Below, in pieces: positions 32,455 to 41,746 of a stretch of DNA of 64,000 bases. Each line of letters opens with the position of its first letter. Within the stretch, counting starts at the first letter, position 1. A program made the translations under genes and the position numbers. The notes beneath the pieces were generated by a model. That model saw only the letters and a program-made list of their open reading frames with translations. It was not told where the DNA came from and made no database searches. The stretch spans positions 5,665,685 to 5,729,684 of the forward strand of contig CM030936.1 of assembly GCA_018136815.1 (NCBI GenBank), given 5' to 3'. Source of the DNA: Isochrysis galbana (taxonomy: Eukaryota; Haptophyta; Isochrysidales; Isochrysidaceae).

Positions 32455-33150
32455 CAACCTACTTTCTACTTTTATAAGTGGGGGACAATTGGGGCCTCGC
32501 GCCCCCTCTCCCTGGATGGGAAATACGAAATACGGTGTTGGGGCCTGCAAACACACAGCCAAATACATATGTATTTGGCCTCCGGCCAAATACATTTCAA
32601 ATACATTCGAGGCCCACAACCCAGAATGCGCTTCAAATATCAAATATGGCCAAATACATATGTATTTGGCCTCCGGCCAAATACGGTAAATACGCGTATT
32701 TCCCATCTAGGCCCCTCTCTCCATCGCGGACTCGCGGACATCCCCCGGGCCCCGGGGTGGGCTCGTACAATCAACCTCAGCCCTCAGCCCCTGCCTTTTT
32801 TGCCTTTTGGCAAGGGCTGGGCATTCAACAATCTGGCCCAGACCCCCAGTGGACGCGGGTCGTGAGCCGCACTCCCACGCCCGTGTTGGGCCTGCCCTCA
32901 AGCTGACTCCCCCCCTTTCTCTATTCGTCAGGCATACAGAGGCCGCTGGGCGGCTCCAATGGCCAGCGAGCCAGCGAGGCGAGCGTGAGCGTGGGAGAGG
33001 CAGGGGGGACCAGGGGACCAGGGGCTGAGCCCTAGCCTCCACTGCCCCCTTAGCTGCCCTTGCTGGCCCTCAGGGAGCCCCCAAAGGACCTCTGAGAGCA
33101 GGCCGGGGCGCGCCGCACGGCGACGCGCCGCAGGGGGGTCGCGATCCGTC
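32455..33150 (+). repeat. Composite structured repeat, 5' part, interrupted by a MITE
   Basis: Starts CAACCTACTTTCTACTTTTATAAGTGGGGGACAA (a 9-base local duplication in the hairpin arm) and continues like 52636-53055 to the GGCGCGCCGCACGGCGACGC hairpin, after which similarity stops. The ATG of the hairpin-ATG module is ATT here. A 201-bp element is inserted at 32511. Confidence 0.7.
32511..32711. mobile_element. hAT-type MITE, 201 bp, with 8-bp TSD
   Basis: 17-bp terminal inverted repeats CCTGGATGGGAAATACG / CCTAGATGGGAAATACG (one mismatch) flanked by the perfect duplication CCCCTCTC (32503-32510, 32712-32719). It contains no coding sequence. The interior is dominated by two copies of the 20-nt palindrome CCAAATACATATGTATTTGG (32563 and 32651), each followed by CCTCCGGCCAAATAC. 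Confidence 0.88.
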
Positions 33151-33301
33151 GAATATGGGACGGAATCAAGTTGAACCATCGACGGTACTCTTAGGGGCTC
33201 CGTTGCCGACGAGACACGGACCCTTGGCACAATAGCCATACTAATACAACAAGAAAACCTGACAGTGGGGAGTTGCGCAAGCGAGTTGAACCGCCGCGCC
33301 G
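33151..33301 (+). promoter_or_regulatory. Upstream region of the CEP19-like gene
   Basis: 150 bases between the end of the composite repeat and the CEP19-like ATG, so the repeat lies very close to the promoter. No core element is obvious. Confidence 0.35.
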
Positions 33302-34865
33302 ATGGCGTCGGTCGCGGCGGAGAGCGGCCTCGTCGAGCCGCGCTCGTTCGGGCTGACGATGTCGCCGCCGTCGATAACGCTCGTCTACGCGCTGAACACC
33401 AAGCTCCGTACGCCACGCACCCGCTGCCACTCCCGAACGTAGAGCCGGGCCCGCGGCCCTCTGGCAAAGACGGAGGAAGAGAGAGAGAGCCAAAGACACG
33501 CTCGGCTCCCACCGCACCGAGGCAGCGATCCACGACCATTTTATTTGCACCTTGCGCTCATCCCCGCACAATTATGCCGTTACACCAGACATCGCCTCGC
33601 TCGCATGCGCCAAGTTCGGACCTTTCGTGCACTGCTCACATCGTTGCCTCGCTGCCAATGGCGCAGGCAAGCGGACGATGCCGGTCCGCGGACTGAGACC
33701 AGGATCTGACCCCAAGGAGATCGCACAGCAGCTAATGGAACGACACCCACAACTCCTTGCACCGACCATCGTGTCTCAATCACAGGCGCGCTCGCGGCCA
33801 GTGGATGGTTTGGCACATCGGCCTCTAGCGCACCTGCTATGTCTCGGGGGCCTCAAACCTCCCATGATTCACATGTACGCTGAGACCCTAGTGAATCACA
33901 CGTACACATGCGCCCTCTAGGTGGAGCGGCTGGTGTCGCGGCTTATCGAGCATGTGACGGTCAAGCATGTGCAGAAGAAGGAGGGTCCACAGTACCCCTC
34001 CGCAGCTGCTTCCAACACGGAGCTGCTGCCTCGATCAATAGGATTGCCTCCGGCAGCCGCAGCACTGACCCGCCCAGTTGCTGGTCGGCGCGCTGGAGTA
34101 TCAGCGCGGCCCCCACTCGACAGCGTCTCAACCGTACCATCAGTAGCAGAGGCAGCACAAGCTCCGGCAGTCCTGTCCGCAGCGCATAACGGAGCGCTCT
34201 CCGACTTGTCTGACCTTGAATCAATACCAGATCTGCCGGATGCATCGGACAGCTTACCGTCTATCCAAAGCAGAGCGGATGGGGCGGGTCGGGTCATAGC
34301 GGGCGATGGGGCCGTTGTTGGCAGCAGCGGTAGCAGCGGCAATGCTCGCCGCAGCAATGGTGACTCTAGCACGACGTCTGCCTCTCCTCCGGATATACCT
34401 GAGGACTTGAATCGGGTCTCGGAGGAGGAGCTCAAGCGTGCGAAGGAGGCGATGAATGCTACGTTCGAGGCGCATGCGCTTAAACCAGGCGATCCTGGTT
34501 ACGTCCATGACAAAGTCGTCATATTCGATGGCGAAAAGGTAGATGGCTGGAAATGTCTAGATGAATGCTTCCCAAATGGATTCCATGCTCTAGCGTCACT
34601 GCATTTGCTTAAAGTATTCCTCATGTCGCATTGTCCGTCGTATCCGTTGCGCCGCTCGGACATCTTAGCAGAATCTGCGGCTCGCCTGCGAATTCCTGTA
34701 TCGTGCACATAGCGCATTACGATGGGCCTGCTAGCCTTCCTTAACCTCATGCTGCCTGGTGACTCACAGGAGGCCAATGATTGGGACGATGAGCTATCAG
34801 ACGTCTCCGAGCCCTCTGAAGATGAGTTCGCCAAGGAGATGGCACTGCTGGCCAAAGGGATGTGA
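33302..34865 (+). CDS. CEP19: CEP19-like centrosomal/ciliary protein, 4 exons
   Basis: Model join(33302..33407, 33667..33785, 33921..34538, 34770..34865), 312 aa; phases match at every junction. CEP19 blocks in order: SFGLTMSPPSITLVYALNTKLRKRTMPVR across the first splice, EIAQQLMERHPQLL, VSQSQVERLVSRLIE across the second (same spacing as animal CEP19), and a C-terminal block DLNRVSEEELKRAKEAMNATFE...LKPGDPGYVHDKVVIF. It ends NDWDDELSDVSE. A Ser/Ala-rich, low-complexity insert of roughly 130 residues (about 100-230) separates the halves. CEP19 sits at mother centrioles and recruits RABL2 for intraflagellar transport, so a cilium or flagellum is implied. Intron 2 uses a GC donor (TCACAG|GCGCGC). 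Assignment rests on motif recognition from memory. Confidence 0.82.
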
Positions 34866-35176
34866 TAGCTCTACTGGCGCCGCGGCGGATGCCACGTGAG
34901 TTTTAGACAGGAACAAAGGTGTTACAAAGGTGTGCTGGCGAATGAGAACTGATGGTTTGAAAGCATGTAGATACAACTTCTGCAAAGGAAGTTTGGTAGT
35001 GTTTGGTGCGCTGCAAGGAGCATCGACGGGAATGATAAAGCGGGCTTCATCGCCCGCTATCAGCCTCAATTTTTGTATGGTGCTGCATGTTGTGAATAGG
35101 TAGGTCGCCGTGTGTCGTAGCCTTATAGGACTAGTCGCGACAATCCACTTTTACCTTTTATGCACATTCAAGAATA
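34866..35176. other. 3' flank of the CEP19-like gene
   Basis: Probable 3' UTR and spacer; no gene or repeat recognised. Confidence 0.35.
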
Positions 35177-36068
35177 TACTACCTCCGTTCCAAAACTCAG
35201 AATTCTTAAAAATATTAACACGGCGTTTGACGTAGAAACCCGGAATCTCAGGTGAAGATTTCGGGTACACGCTAGCTTTAGGCACCATCGAAGGGGGGGC
35301 GCTTAGACGTCGAAAACCCCTTGAAATTGGCGATTTTCTTTGTTGGACGTAGGCGAAATTGGGCGGCGGGAGCGCTTGGCGCGAAATCTCCTGGGATCGG
35401 GATGGGGCGGCTGAAGATCGCGGAGCCCAAGCAACATGGCAGCCGCACAGGCGGTGCCTATGTGTGGCGAGGCAGGCAAGGCGGCAAAAGGAGCCCACCC
35501 CTGAGCCCCCCCCCCCCCCAGCACGCCGGAAGGGGAGCGCAGTGACGAGCACGGCCGGCCGGCCAAGCAAGCGACGTTGCAGCCTGACGCCCAATCGCCA
35601 GGCGGCGATTGATTGGATTGGCGTACGAAAGGCTGCCTGCGCGGAAGAATAGCGCGGAGTGGCGCCGCGCCCTCACACAGCTATGCGAGAAGTACAATGT
35701 CGGGCCGCAGTACCCGGCCAAGGTCGCCAAGAGGCTCACAGAGGAGGGGAAGCTGCCAGCCTCGCGCAAGGGCGCAGGCGGCAGACCAGCGCGCATCGGC
35801 GAGGAGGAGGCAGAGGCATTGGAAAACGCCCTTCGCGAGAACGCCTACGACCTGACATTCTCGGAGATTGAGGGGCTTCCTGGTCTTCCGCGGGCCACGG
35901 TGTGTCGATACATACATGAAGAGCAAGAAATGGCGCATTGTTGGTAAGTCAACGCGGCCTGCGCTCACCGACGCAATGTGTGAAGCTCGCTTGGAGTGGG
36001 AGTGGGCGCACGAAAATTTGTGCAACCCCTGGGAGGAGCACGTGGACTTGGACGAAAAGCGGTTCTAT
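35177..36068 (+). pseudogene. Tc1/mariner transposase (plant-MLE-like), truncated
   Basis: A TA followed by CTACCTCCGTTCCAAAACTC (35179-35198) looks like a mariner/Stowaway-type terminal repeat next to its TA target. From 35609 the frame gives an N-terminal helix-turn-helix region (WRRALTQLCEKYNVGPQYP, KRLTEEGKLPASRKGAGGR). The frame shifts once near 35912 and continues KKWRIVGKSTRPALTDAM, EWEWAHENLCNPWEEH and VDLDEKRFYI, where the Asp of DEK is the first catalytic residue. The gene is cut at 36068 by a composite repeat; the remaining two catalytic acids and the right terminal repeat are not found. It cannot be active. Confidence 0.72.
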
Positions 36069-36592
36069 ATAATAACAAAACAACTGAGCGTTAGTACCAC
36101 TACTCCCACTAGCCCGGTACTATCACGACACCCCTCAGCGCACCTGCCCGTACGCCTTGACGTGCGTTGTCACGTTGTCACTAGACACATACGAATATGC
36201 ACCCCTACGAATCTCCCCCCTCGCAAACCCCCGGCTCCCATTATAACTCCCCACAAGCTACAATGAGGGAAAACCCATTGAGGCGGACCGACCTACGTCG
36301 GGCGACTCTCCGGGAAAAAGCACCGGGGGGGGGGGGGGAGGGACCTCTCGTCAAAAAAGAAGAACGGCCCTTACAGCTCTCGCCGCGAGCGATCCTCGAG
36401 AAATAAGAGACTGCGCCTCGAGGTACCTGCCACAAGGGTCCCCATAGGCGTCTTGAGCCTCTCCCTCCTCATCCCCCTCCTGTCGCCAGCCGCCCCTCTC
36501 CGCCCGCTTGCTAACGCAAACGGGGCTCGTTTCTCACCACACTCCATCGGCCCATCGGGGGGGGTGCAAATCCCCCCCTCTCCCTGCCCTCG
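36069..36592 (-). repeat. Composite structured repeat, 3' part
   Basis: On the minus strand, from 36592 to 36069, it shows the CCCGTTTGCGTTAGCAAGCGGG hairpin, poly-C plus GGTGCTTTTTCCC, AGTCGCCCGACGTAGG, GTACCGGGCTAGTGGGAGTAG and TGGTACTAACGCTCAG. It interrupts the mariner gene on one side and abuts an ankyrin fragment on the other. Confidence 0.7.
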
Positions 36593-36930
36593 CCTTCAGC
36601 AGCTCCCGCGCGCACTCGTCGTGCCCGCGCGCGCAGGCCGTTTGCAGGGGGGTCGCCCCCTCGTGCACCGTGTTCACATCCGCCCTGGCGCGGAGGAGCT
36701 CCAGTGTGGTCCGAAGATGCCCGCCTTGGCAGGCGAGCACGAGGCCACGCCCATCGGGTGGCGCCCCCGCCGCGAGCAGTGCTCGCGCCCGTGCTTGGAG
36801 GCCACCATGAGCGCCGTCGCCCCCGGCTGACCATACTCGACCATGGGAGCGCAGGGGTCGGCGCCCGCCTCGAGCAGCATGTGCAAGCAGGCGGCCGACC
36901 CCTCCTCGCAGCACACCATCAGAGGGGTGT
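36593..36930 (-). pseudogene. Ankyrin-repeat gene fragment
   Basis: Minus-strand frames show consecutive ankyrin repeats: TPLMVCCEEGSAACLHMLLEAGADP, ATALMVASKHG, then after a frameshift VLACQGGHLRTTLELLRARADVN and ATPLQTACARGHDECARELLKARA. It has no start or end and lies exactly between a composite repeat and the 5' end of a truncated LINE, so it is a captured or stranded exon fragment. Confidence 0.7.
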
Positions 36931-39167
36931 GAAGCTAGCTGACAAAATCGACGAAAAAGCTATCAAGCTAGCGCCGGCTACCGGATACATGACGATATTT
37001 GGGAGGGCCAATGTTGTAAACTTCATTATTTACGGAACACCGAGATACTGGCTACAAACGCTGGCCGCTCCGAAATGGTTTCACAGGAGAATCCAAAGAG
37101 CCGCGGATGCGGTCCTCTGGACAAGCCCACACACCCGGAAGCAATACAAATGGATCACACACCCAAACTACGCCACATACCACGCAACGAGCGCGACCAG
37201 GACATTGGGGCTAGGGCTCCTACACTGGCAAACTCATATAAAAGCCCTCCAATCCAAATGGATTCTAAACTACTTAAATGCACGAAAAGCGATCTGGAAG
37301 CACGCACTAGACGCATGGTTCTGTCGTACAGGACTAGGGAGGGGCGCTGTCCTCTCCACGGTACCAATAAAAACGCTCACGGGAAGCCTCATGGGCAACC
37401 CGGCACTCCCGACCTTCTGGAAGGAGGCCCTACAAAACTTCAGGGACCTAGAAATCCAACCCTCAAGGCTCTCGCGCGAAGGCGCTCTCTCGCAACCCAT
37501 CTGGCGCAACCCGCACTTCCCCCCCCCGCGATTCGCGCCGCGTGGGCGAGAATGTGGGAGACATTGCACGCGAACGTGATACACAACGTGTTCAAAGGAG
37601 ATAACTTCACGACGCCCTATAGTAGGGAAGAGTGCTCGTCCTATGTCGAACACCTCCCGGAGGTCTTCGAACACGAGGGCCGCAAGATCCGCAAAGCGGA
37701 ATTCCTGGACTCATGGGGCGCCGTGGTCGTCCACGCGCGACAAATACTGGACAAGTCGTCGGAACGTCCACCACCCGGCCCCGGAGAGGAGTCCAGACCA
37801 AAAGGAGTGGAGCCCCATCAGGAGTCGGGAGAAACAAAACGGGAAGAGGTGAGAGTCTCAGAAGACGATAAATACATCAAAAAACTCAACAACATATGGA
37901 TTCACACAGACACCGACTATCTCGGGGAGGCCTCCAGCAACGGTGACGTAGCGAGCGCCGAGGAAACACGACGCTACTACCCCCCGGCACGATGGGAGAA
38001 TGGATATAAAGGACCCAAGCACTTGGAATACCCACTGGCCGACGAGTACGCCATACAAAAAGGAAGAATTGCGCTCGATGCGATCACGGTCTCCGACATC
38101 ACAAAAGCCGAGCTCAAGGCAGCACGGCGCAACGACCCTCAAGCGACCAGAACAGCATGGGAGAAACGCCTAGACATCTCGAAAGAGGACTGGAAACACA
38201 TAGCCAGGCTGTACACCCTGCCGTTGCTAAAACACACGGACAAGCACCCTCACTTCAAACACATTACCCACAGGAGAATAGGTACCAGAAACAGATTCTC
38301 GACAAGCACAACGAACAAATGCAGGATGTGCAACCGATATCAAGAGGACTCATGCCACCTAGCGTGGTGCCCGGCGACAAAAAAAATCTTCGACACCATA
38401 GACGCGATTGCCAACTACACCCCGGAACAGAACAGGACCCGCAAGCAGAAAACTAAAGACAGATTGTTCGCATACCCAAACGCGAACACCCCTGACAGTT
38501 TGAAAACCCTCTACATAATAGCCTGGAAGTACATAATAAGGGACTTCTACAGGGTGGAATTCGAATCATATGAATATCACTACATACCTGGTTTAGAATC
38601 CACGCTAATAAGATTCACTACCCTGGTGAGGGGCCGTACCCCGTCGAACACTTACCGTCCAATGCGCACTCGCACGGCGGCCCAGGGTAGAAAACCTAAA
38701 ATTAAAAAACCAGCGGAGCTCAGCACCCCTATATTTACAGAAGACGCCAAAGGAAGACTAAAGATAAGCGACAACCTCGGCCTAGTGGCGAAAGCGATCG
38801 GCCTTGCCGAGAGGCTCGAATAAGCGCCTAAGTCGAGACACATCCCCTCCCCCCCGTTTCAAGAGAACGCTCACGTAAAGGAGCACTCCACGAGAGAGTG
38901 ATACCCCATTAACAACACAAAACCCTCACAACATCAATCAGCAAGAAACGGGCCACATAGAGGCACAGGAGGAAGGCGAGAAAAGTCCACTGTGGGCCGG
39001 TGCACCCCGCCCGCCCCAGCCCCCCCCACAACCTGGGCCCCTATGTAGAGCACGAGGGGAGTTGCCGCAAGGCGGGAAGTGAGGGAGAGGAAGGGATCTG
39101 GGCGTGGCTACAATAGCTAACCCAGTAGCCGCACGCGTGGCGCGAATATTAAAAGTTTTTTTTTTTT
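36931..39167 (+). mobile_element. LINE copy L2, 5'-truncated, with RT C-terminus and zinc knuckle
   Basis: Begins inside the reverse transcriptase C-terminal region (MTIFGRANVVNFIIYGTPRYW, HWQTHIKALQSKW). A shift at the C-run near 37520-37530 moves coding to the frame ending at 38823. That frame has a charged linker, the knuckle CRMCNRYQEDSCHLAWC (C-x2-C-x8-H-x3-C), and ends LKTLYIIAWKYIIRDFYRVEFE ... LVAKAIGLAERLE. The 3' UTR follows to ATTAAAAG plus twelve Ts. The layout (APE-type endonuclease in L3, RT, C-terminal knuckle) fits an L1/Tx1-like non-LTR retrotransposon. Clade is uncertain. Confidence 0.82.
37525..38823 (+). pseudogene. LINE ORF C-terminal part of L2
   Basis: The stretch that is open in the second frame of L2, with the zinc knuckle at about 38318-38370. 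It lacks its own start and is only meaningful joined to the upstream frame across the C-run. Confidence 0.7.
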
Positions 39168-39452
39168 GCTTGCATGAATACACGAAGTGCACATAGCCCA
39201 TATGTGCACACTTTCATTGACACGCAGCCCGATTATCGTTGAGCCTCTTGACAACGCCAACTGAAGTAGCATAACTGAAGGCTAATGCTCTCTGATATCG
39301 AATGCAGCTGCAAGAGCCCCCGCTGCTTGCGGTAGCGCAATGCCGGGGCCGAGGAATTGGATGGGATTGATGAGACGGGAGGCGAAAGTCACACGTAACT
39401 CAAATGCGATTATGTAGAGGCGTAGACCAGAGAAAAGAGTTCTCCGCCACTC
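39168..39452. other. Spacer between LINE L2 and the minus-strand gene
   Basis: Includes the expected 3' UTR of the minus-strand gene. Nothing else seen. Confidence 0.35.
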
Positions 39453-41108
39453 TCATACTTCCTCGTCGTCGATTCGCACTTGCATTACCCCATCGCCAAA
39501 GCATGCCGCAGCCGCAGCCGCTGATAATACGGCATCCATTGTCATGGTACGCCATTTTTTAACCATCCGCCATATCTCACTTCCTGGGTCATGAACACTC
39601 GACGGTAGAACAGCATACTCGAATTGTACGAGCGCGCGTGCGAACGGATCAGCTGCGTTCGACTCGACCATGGGGGGTAGCCGCCATCGTGTGATGCCGT
39701 CCAATACGAGTACCGAGCCAACAGGCAAAGTCAGCTGCATCGGCTCAAGTAAAAGCCTAGGGGCGGGTAGGATTTCAATCGACGTGGAAGAGAACCCTAG
39801 CGGCATGAGCACGACGACAGAGTGCTCCCCCACTGATTGACGCCAACTTTCTTTGGATCTCTGAGCGTGTGCAGACATTTGCTCGACGCGCCGCACCCAT
39901 TCGTCCCACCGAGGGCATTCGCCATCTGCCTGCTCATGGGTAGCCGTGGCCACTGTGCCCTCGTCACCCCTTGCTTTAGAAGGGATTGCGTCTACGCTAG
40001 GCCGAGGCTCACGCAAGGCCGCAACCTCCGATTCCGACTCAGCTCTTACTGGTCCCTGTACGTTCGCCGGATGGGCAAAGGCGAGTAGCTGTACATGTCG
40101 CTGCATGAGCGCTTCCCTACGCCTCATGCACGTCTGATCTAAAACGGTTTTCCATGCGGCAGATGGAGCGAGCAAGACTGAGGCCCAACCGTGGGAGAGC
40201 ACAGAACGAGGTCCGCTGCTCAGACCACCTAGAGGTATCGCTGCGGACGAGTCCGGGGACATGTCGACTTCGCCGTTGTGGAATTCGACTTGCGTGCTCA
40301 GCAGTGCCCCGGACCCCGCAAATATGCTTCGGACATCTGTGTTGACTTGCCGGTCTACTTCCTCGGACATTTTGTCAACGGCATCGCCCATTCCACTATC
40401 GGCTTCAGCTAGCAGTTGGCTCGCCTTCTCCTCGAGGTCAGCTAGTTCGACATGTTGCTCACTCGAAAGCTCCGCTAGCCCTAACGTCGGCGCCTGCTCG
40501 TCTGCCCCAATTGCACTCATGGTACGGTCATCGTCCCATGAGTACAAGTCGAGTTTCAGAGGGCCGCAATGTGTGGAGAATGGGTTGCCAACCAACCTCT
40601 CGTCCACCTCTTGCATGAGGGGCCAGAGGGCCATGACAGCTTGTGCACAGCCAGCTATCGATGGAGCCTGCGAGCACAACCGACCAATAGCAGCGCGCTC
40701 TGCCAGCTGCGCACCCAGGGCTGCACGATGTCTCGTGAGATGGCCGTCGCCAACGTGCACAGATGGAATGAGCATGGCTGCTGCTGCACTAGCTGCGGCC
40801 GCCGCAGCAGCAGGGTCGAGCTTGTCTGCAATCTGCGAAAAGAGCGATTGCACTTTGTCTTGAAAGCCCTTCGGCTGCATGCGATCAGATAACCGGCCCG
40901 GCATCGCGCCCAAGATAACGCAGCAACCGTGCTCGTCGAGAGCTCGAGCTGCCGCCTGCCCATCAGATCCTGCTTTCACGATGCAGTGGCGCAGGACGAT
41001 CTGCCTCGCCTCCCTGCGCCTCTGACGGCGCACGAACTCAAACGAGAAAGTGCCTGCGCCCATAAGGAGAGCGCTACCACCAATGGCTCGCACGAGCCTG
41101 CGCTGCAT
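39453..41108 (-). CDS. Unknown 551-aa protein, probably membrane-anchored or organelle-targeted
   Basis: Single exon from ATG 41108 (codons further up start with TTG). The N-terminus MQRRLVRAIGGSALLMGAGTF is basic then hydrophobic, fitting a mitochondrial presequence or signal anchor, followed by a basic RRQRRREARQ stretch. The body begins with ARALDEHGCCVILGAM and near the end has LPVGSVLVLDGITRWRLPP and FARALVQFEYAVL. Both loosely recall the outer strands of phytanoyl-CoA-dioxygenase-like double-stranded beta-helix proteins, but I cannot find the HxD...H iron ligands, so no function is assigned. An Ala-rich helix and an acidic helix (ELADLEEKASQLLAEAD) lie in the middle. The upstream leader contains a G-run of 18. 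Confidence 0.6.
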   Translation of the reverse strand: MQRRLVRAIGGSALLMGAGTFSFEFVRRQRRREARQIVLRHCIVKAGSDGQAAARALDEHGCCVILGAMPGRLSDRMQPKGFQDKVQSLFSQIADKLDPAAAAAAASAAAAMLIPSVHVGDGHLTRHRAALGAQLAERAAIGRLCSQAPSIAGCAQAVMALWPLMQEVDERLVGNPFSTHCGPLKLDLYSWDDDRTMSAIGADEQAPTLGLAELSSEQHVELADLEEKASQLLAEADSGMGDAVDKMSEEVDRQVNTDVRSIFAGSGALLSTQVEFHNGEVDMSPDSSAAIPLGGLSSGPRSVLSHGWASVLLAPSAAWKTVLDQTCMRRREALMQRHVQLLAFAHPANVQGPVRAESESEVAALREPRPSVDAIPSKARGDEGTVATATHEQADGECPRWDEWVRRVEQMSAHAQRSKESWRQSVGEHSVVVLMPLGFSSTSIEILPAPRLLLEPMQLTLPVGSVLVLDGITRWRLPPMVESNAADPFARALVQFEYAVLPSSVHDPGSEIWRMVKKWRTMTMDAVLSAAAAAACFGDGVMQVRIDDEEV

Positions 41109-41428
41109 GCCCTCCTCTTTGCGCAGCAAGCTTCGGAAGCTCCTGCGCCAGAGCCAGCCACGACCAGGGACTCAGGACGAGGAGAGAGAACGTTGCGGGA
41201 GATGGTGGAACGCGAAGAGACGAGTCAGGCTAGAGAGAGGATGTTGGGGGGGGGGGGGGGGTGAAGAAGTCCAAGCCCGCCGGCGGGCCGGGCGTCGGGA
41301 GGTGGACGGAGCGTCGCGCCTCTCCACCAAATCTTTAACCCGTTGTTTATTCAGGACAACTCATTAGTGAAAACAAAACTCACTGAATTTATCTTCACAC
41401 ACACACATCTCACATTGCTAGAAGCACC
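41109..41428. other. Upstream of the 551-aa gene, then structured-repeat body
   Basis: A G-run (41247-41264) lies in the leader region of the minus-strand gene. From about 41345 the sequence matches the body of the structured repeat at 1810-1876 (GACAACTCATT, AACAAAACTCACT, CACACA). Confidence 0.45.
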
Positions 41429-41467
41429 GCATCCGCCTAGAGTATAAATACAAAATACTCTGAATGC
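41429..41467 (+). repeat. Terminal hairpin of structured repeat, copy 3
   Basis: Outer stem GCATCC/GAATGC, 5-nt GCCTA bulge opposite T, inner stem GAGTAT/ATACTC with an AAATACAAA loop, followed by GACAC. Confidence 0.65.
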
Positions 41468-41559
41468 GACACGCACTCGCACTCCTCCACTCCTCCACAC
41501 TCCACACCATAGGGCTGCGGGCTGGTGGGCTGGTGGGATATGTGAATGTGATGGATGAT

Positions 41560-41562
41560 GGA

Positions 41563-41597
<35 letters not shown>

Positions 41598-41605
41598 ATG
41601 GCTAG
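41560..41605 (+). repeat. Heptamer tandem repeat
   Basis: About six copies of GGCTAGT with terminal variation (GGCTAGA). Confidence 0.8.
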
Positions 41606-41724
41606 ATCAAGCGCAAGTTCGAAAGTCTTGGAATGGTCGAATGGCCATCTCCAGCTCGTACACCCCTTCTCGCCCGTTCGCCCGCACCAGCAAACCATCT
41701 TACTCATCCCACCCCCACCCGCCA

Positions 41725-41742
41725 ACTAAGTTTATACTTGGT
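41725..41742 (+). promoter_or_regulatory. Hairpin immediately upstream of the LINE start codon
   Basis: ACTAAG pairs with CTTGGT (one G-U) around TTTATA, 4 nt before ATG. Counterparts with different stem sequences stand before the equivalent ATG at 11275, 23970, 28569 and 49841. Confidence 0.6.
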
Positions 41743-41746
41743 CGCA

